From an uncultured Prevotellaceae bacterium (GTDB taxonomy: Bacteria; Bacteroidota; Bacteroidia; Bacteroidales; Bacteroidaceae), in assembly GCA_900318775.1 (NCBI GenBank), contig ONLY01000009.1:98771-162770 (forward strand): a stretch of 64,000 nucleotides of DNA. The letters are read 5' to 3'. The notes below the pieces were generated by a model that saw nothing but the letters and a program-made list of their open reading frames with translations, was not told the origin of the DNA and ran no database searches. Below are positions 61,418 through 64,000 of the stretch, piece after piece; position 1 is the first letter of the stretch, and every line of letters starts with the position of its first letter. Both the position numbers and the translations under genes were made by a program.

Positions 61418-63634
61418 ATGAAATTTTTTTGGAATCGGATCATGATGGCTGTGGCTGTATGTGTGTCAGCGGCAGGAGGTGTGTTTGCTCAGCAGATACA
61501 GCTTCGTGACATCACAACTGGTGATAAATATGCGCCCAAGACGGTGCGGGAAGTACGCTCGATGGCAGATGGCGAAAGCTATTCCTGTGTGGCGTCTGGT
61601 GGACAACGCATTGAGCGCTGCTCGTTCAAGACCGGTGAGGTCGTTGAAACTTTGTTTGATGCCTCGACAGCACGCGGAGCGGTGATTCGCTCTGTGGAAG
61701 GCTATATCATGGCACCCGATGAGAAGAATATACTGATTGAAACCAATCGGACGCCCGTCTATCGGCATTCAGCCGTTTCCACATATTATATATATAATAT
61801 AAAGAACAAGACATTAGCGCCGCTTTCTAAGGGCGGTCCGCAGGAGTGCCCCAAGTTTTCGCCTGACGGCAATCAAGTGGCGTTTGTACGCGACAACAAC
61901 CTCTTTCTCGTTAAATTGCTGTTTAATAATGCCGAGAGCCAGGTTACGAAAGACGGTGAGCACAATAAGATTATCAACGGTAAGCCTGATTGGGTGTACG
62001 AGGAAGAGTTCTCTTTCAACTGCGCCTTTGACTTCTCTGCAGACAGCGAGCTGTTGGCGTGGATTCGATTTGATGAGTCGGAAGTGAAGACGTATGCCTT
62101 TCCGTGGTATAAGGGCGCGTATCCGTCAAAAGATGCTTATAAGCTCTATCCGGGCGCCTATGAATACAAGTATCCTAAGGCGGGAGAGGCGAATTCGAAA
62201 GTGTCCGTGCTTTCATACGATATCAAAAGCCGTGTGACGCGGACGATGCAGGTTCCTCTCGATGCTGATGGCTACATTCCGCGCATTCAGTTTACAGGCG
62301 AGAAGGATAAGCTGATGGTGCTTACCTTGAACCGTCATCAGAATCGTCTCGACTTCTATGCAGTTAATGCGCGCAGCACAACAGCGCAGCTGGTTCTGAG
62401 AGAGGAGGACAAAAGATATGTAGATGAAGGAGCGTATGCTCACCTCGATTTTACACGTGACCAATTCGTGATGCTGAGTGAACGGGATGGTTTCCGACAT
62501 CTTTATCTCTATACAGCTGGAGGCCAGTTGGTGCGCCAGTTGACGCAAGGAAATTTTGAGGTGAAGGCGTACTATGGCACTGATGCTACGGGAAAGAACT
62601 TCTATTATGCCAGCAATGAGGGAAATCCTCTTGAACAATATATATATAAGGTGGATGCTTCGGGCAAGCGTACTAAACTCTCTCAAGAAAAAGGCTTTCA
62701 TGCAGCAGTATTCAGCAAGGGATGCCAATATTATCTGAACAAGTATTCAAATCTGACAACACCTCCTGTATATACACTTTGCAATGCTGCTGGCAAGGTG
62801 CTGAAGACCATAGAAGCTAATGCCGAACTCAAAACGCGACTTGCAGCCCTCTCGAAGGTGGAAACGGAAATATTCTCGCTGACAACAGCTGATGGCGTTC
62901 AATTGAACGGATGGATGGTGAAGCCTGCAAACTTCGATTCTGCAAAAAAATATCCAGTATTGATGTATCAGTACAGCGGGCCTGGCAGTCAGTTAGTGCA
63001 CAATGCCTATGACAACGGTTTCATGGGAGGGCTCCTTTGGGAACGCCGTATGGCAGAGAAAGGATATATCGTGGTTTGTGTGGATGGACGTGGAACAGGT
63101 GGACGTGGTTCAGACTTCAAGCGGTGCACATACCTGAAGTTAGGCGACCTCGAGTCGCATGACCAAGTGGAAGCCGCTCTTTGGCTTTCAAAGTTGCCCT
63201 ATGTGGATAAAGGCCGAATCGCAATATGGGGCTGGAGCTTCGGTGGCTTCAATACACTTATGTCTATGTGCGAGGGTAGGGGTGTCTTCCGTTGTGGCGT
63301 GGCTGTCGCTCCAGTAACTGATTGGCGATTCTATGATACGGTTTATACGGAAAGATTCATGCGCACACCGCAGGAGAACCCTGACGGATATGATTGCTCA
63401 CCGCTTCATCGGTATGAGAAAATAAAAGGTGACCTTTTGCTCATTCACGGCATGGCAGATGATAATGTGCATTTCCAAAACTCAGCAGAATTAGCTGAGG
63501 CATTTGTACAAAATGACTATCAATTCGACATGCAGACCTACACGAATCGCAATCATAGCATCTATGGAGGCAATACTCGGCACCATCTTTTCACGCGTAT
63601 CGAAAATTTCCTCGACCAGCACCTTTTGCGATGA
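61418..63634 (+). CDS. dipeptidyl peptidase IV-like S9 serine peptidase
   Basis: A 738-residue exported peptidase that should release X-Pro or X-Ala dipeptides in the periplasm. A signal peptide (MKFFWNRIMMAVAVCVSAAG, cleavage near VFAQ) precedes an eight-bladed propeller. The propeller carries KPDWVYEEEFSFNCAFDFSA, which holds the Glu pair that binds the substrate N-terminus. The alpha/beta-hydrolase domain has Ser607 in GWSFGGFN, Asp681 in GMADDNVHF and His713 in RNHSIYGG. The length is typical for bacterial DPP-IV. It probably reads through from pfkA. Confidence 0.95.
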   Translation: MKFFWNRIMMAVAVCVSAAGGVFAQQIQLRDITTGDKYAPKTVREVRSMADGESYSCVASGGQRIERCSFKTGEVVETLFDASTARGAVIRSVEGYIMAPDEKNILIETNRTPVYRHSAVSTYYIYNIKNKTLAPLSKGGPQECPKFSPDGNQVAFVRDNNLFLVKLLFNNAESQVTKDGEHNKIINGKPDWVYEEEFSFNCAFDFSADSELLAWIRFDESEVKTYAFPWYKGAYPSKDAYKLYPGAYEYKYPKAGEANSKVSVLSYDIKSRVTRTMQVPLDADGYIPRIQFTGEKDKLMVLTLNRHQNRLDFYAVNARSTTAQLVLREEDKRYVDEGAYAHLDFTRDQFVMLSERDGFRHLYLYTAGGQLVRQLTQGNFEVKAYYGTDATGKNFYYASNEGNPLEQYIYKVDASGKRTKLSQEKGFHAAVFSKGCQYYLNKYSNLTTPPVYTLCNAAGKVLKTIEANAELKTRLAALSKVETEIFSLTTADGVQLNGWMVKPANFDSAKKYPVLMYQYSGPGSQLVHNAYDNGFMGGLLWERRMAEKGYIVVCVDGRGTGGRGSDFKRCTYLKLGDLESHDQVEAALWLSKLPYVDKGRIAIWGWSFGGFNTLMSMCEGRGVFRCGVAVAPVTDWRFYDTVYTERFMRTPQENPDGYDCSPLHRYEKIKGDLLLIHGMADDNVHFQNSAELAEAFVQNDYQFDMQTYTNRNHSIYGGNTRHHLFTRIENFLDQHLLR

Positions 63635-63723
63635 GATAGGGACTGTTTGTGCTAACAACATGCCATATTTTTGTCCTTAATCGCCTTTTTGCGATTTCTT
63701 TCAAAAAAAAGTTCCCGAAAGAT

Positions 63724-63754
63724 TTTGCCATTACATAAAAAGGCAGTACCTTTG
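63724..63754 (+). promoter_or_regulatory. rRNA operon promoter (TTTG-N19-TACCTTTG)
   Basis: TTTG at 63724-63727 and TACCTTTG at 63747-63754 are 19 bp apart, an exact match to the Bacteroidota consensus. It lies about 195 bp upstream of the 16S 5' end. Confidence 0.9.
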
Positions 63755-63786
63755 CACTCGCTTTCCGGAAGGGAGGCAGACAGAAT

Positions 63787-63798
63787 AGCTCTTTGACA
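63787..63798 (+). promoter_or_regulatory. rRNA leader boxA antitermination site
   Basis: AGCTCTTTGACA matches bacterial boxA (TGCTCTTTAACA in E. coli), where Nus factors load. Confidence 0.8.
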
Positions 63799-63827
63799 GA
63801 CTGCGAACAGAACAGAAGACAAGCAGC

Positions 63828-63858
63828 GCGCCTAGTGCGTTTTTCGCAAATTAGGCGC
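63828..63858 (+). other. rRNA leader hairpin
   Basis: GCGCCTA at 63828-63834 pairs with TAGGCGC at 63852-63858, with an inner TGCG/CGCA helix around a five-T loop. It may be part of the processing stalk or a leader hairpin. Confidence 0.55.
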
Positions 63859-63949
63859 CAAGCAACAAGTCATTCCTTTTATACGACATAAACGAACAAT
63901 AGAGCAGGAGATCCTGTCCGGTCAGACAGATTACTAAGAATAGAATATT

Positions 63950-64000
63950 ACAGTGAAGAGTTTGATCCTGGCTCAGGATGAACGCTAGCTACAGGCCTAA
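63950..64000 (+). rRNA. rrs: 16S ribosomal RNA, 5' end (partial)
   Basis: GAAGAGTTTGATCCTGGCTC at 63955 begins the universal 16S 5' region, followed by AGGATGAACGCTAGCTACAG as in Bacteroidales. By alignment with E. coli the mature 5' end is about 63950. The gene runs off the right edge of the window. Confidence 0.97.

Overview
The window looks like chromosomal DNA of a Bacteroidota bacterium, most likely Prevotellaceae. The evidence is the many TAnnTTTG promoter boxes in place of an E. coli-type -10, the near absence of Shine-Dalgarno sites, type IX secretion genes (porU, porV), a GH97 enzyme, SusC-like plug motifs, several Bacteroidota-only DUF families, and a 16S rRNA 5' end of Bacteroidales type at the right edge. 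The genus is inferred from gene content; no database search was run.

Layout. 1-5.2 kb: GH97 glycosidase, aroB, rfbC and a GT2 glycosyltransferase. 5.5-11.4 kb: free-methionine sulfoxide reductase, a BlaI/M56 sensor pair with visible operators, gluQ, htpX-lemA. 11.6-24.3 kb: alaS, a DUF4923 protein, a RecD/Dda-like helicase, an unrecognised membrane-anchored protein, DUF3822, rsmD, a large outer-membrane beta-barrel receptor, a MORN protein and menA. 24.3-32.4 kb: an accessory island holding a complete type I restriction-modification system (hsdM, hsdS, hsdR) with a Fic protein and a four-helix-bundle gene inserted. Its gaps carry unusual CTAGG-rich arrays with 10- or 11-bp periods. 44.2-32.7 kb (minus strand): one long operon, tsaB-DUF4290-murA-rimM-dxr-rseP-FAH-porU-porV-ispF, combining cell-wall and isoprenoid precursors, envelope proteolysis and type IX secretion. 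44.3-52.4 kb: yicC-gmk forward; cca-GH105-lpxK-thiL-nagB reverse; a lipoprotein. 52.6-55.5 kb: rplM-rpsI-rpsB-tsf behind a strongly structured leader RNA. 55.8-63.6 kb: a CotH protein with a type IX sorting tail, a radical SAM protein, two tandem DUF4230 genes, pfkA and a DPP-IV-like peptidase. The window ends with an rRNA promoter, boxA leader and the first ~50 nt of 16S rRNA.

How parts connect. PorU and PorV are the sortase and shuttle that would process cargo such as the CotH protein. The M56/BlaI pair should be self-regulated through two dyads flanking its own promoter. Most of the window is ordinary housekeeping sequence. The unusual signals are (i) the helically phased CTAGG arrays of the hsd island, (ii) two divergent promoter regions built as mirror images from intergenic repeats, (iii) an intergenic-type repeat apparently inserted in frame inside menA, and (iv) the leader RNA in front of rplM.
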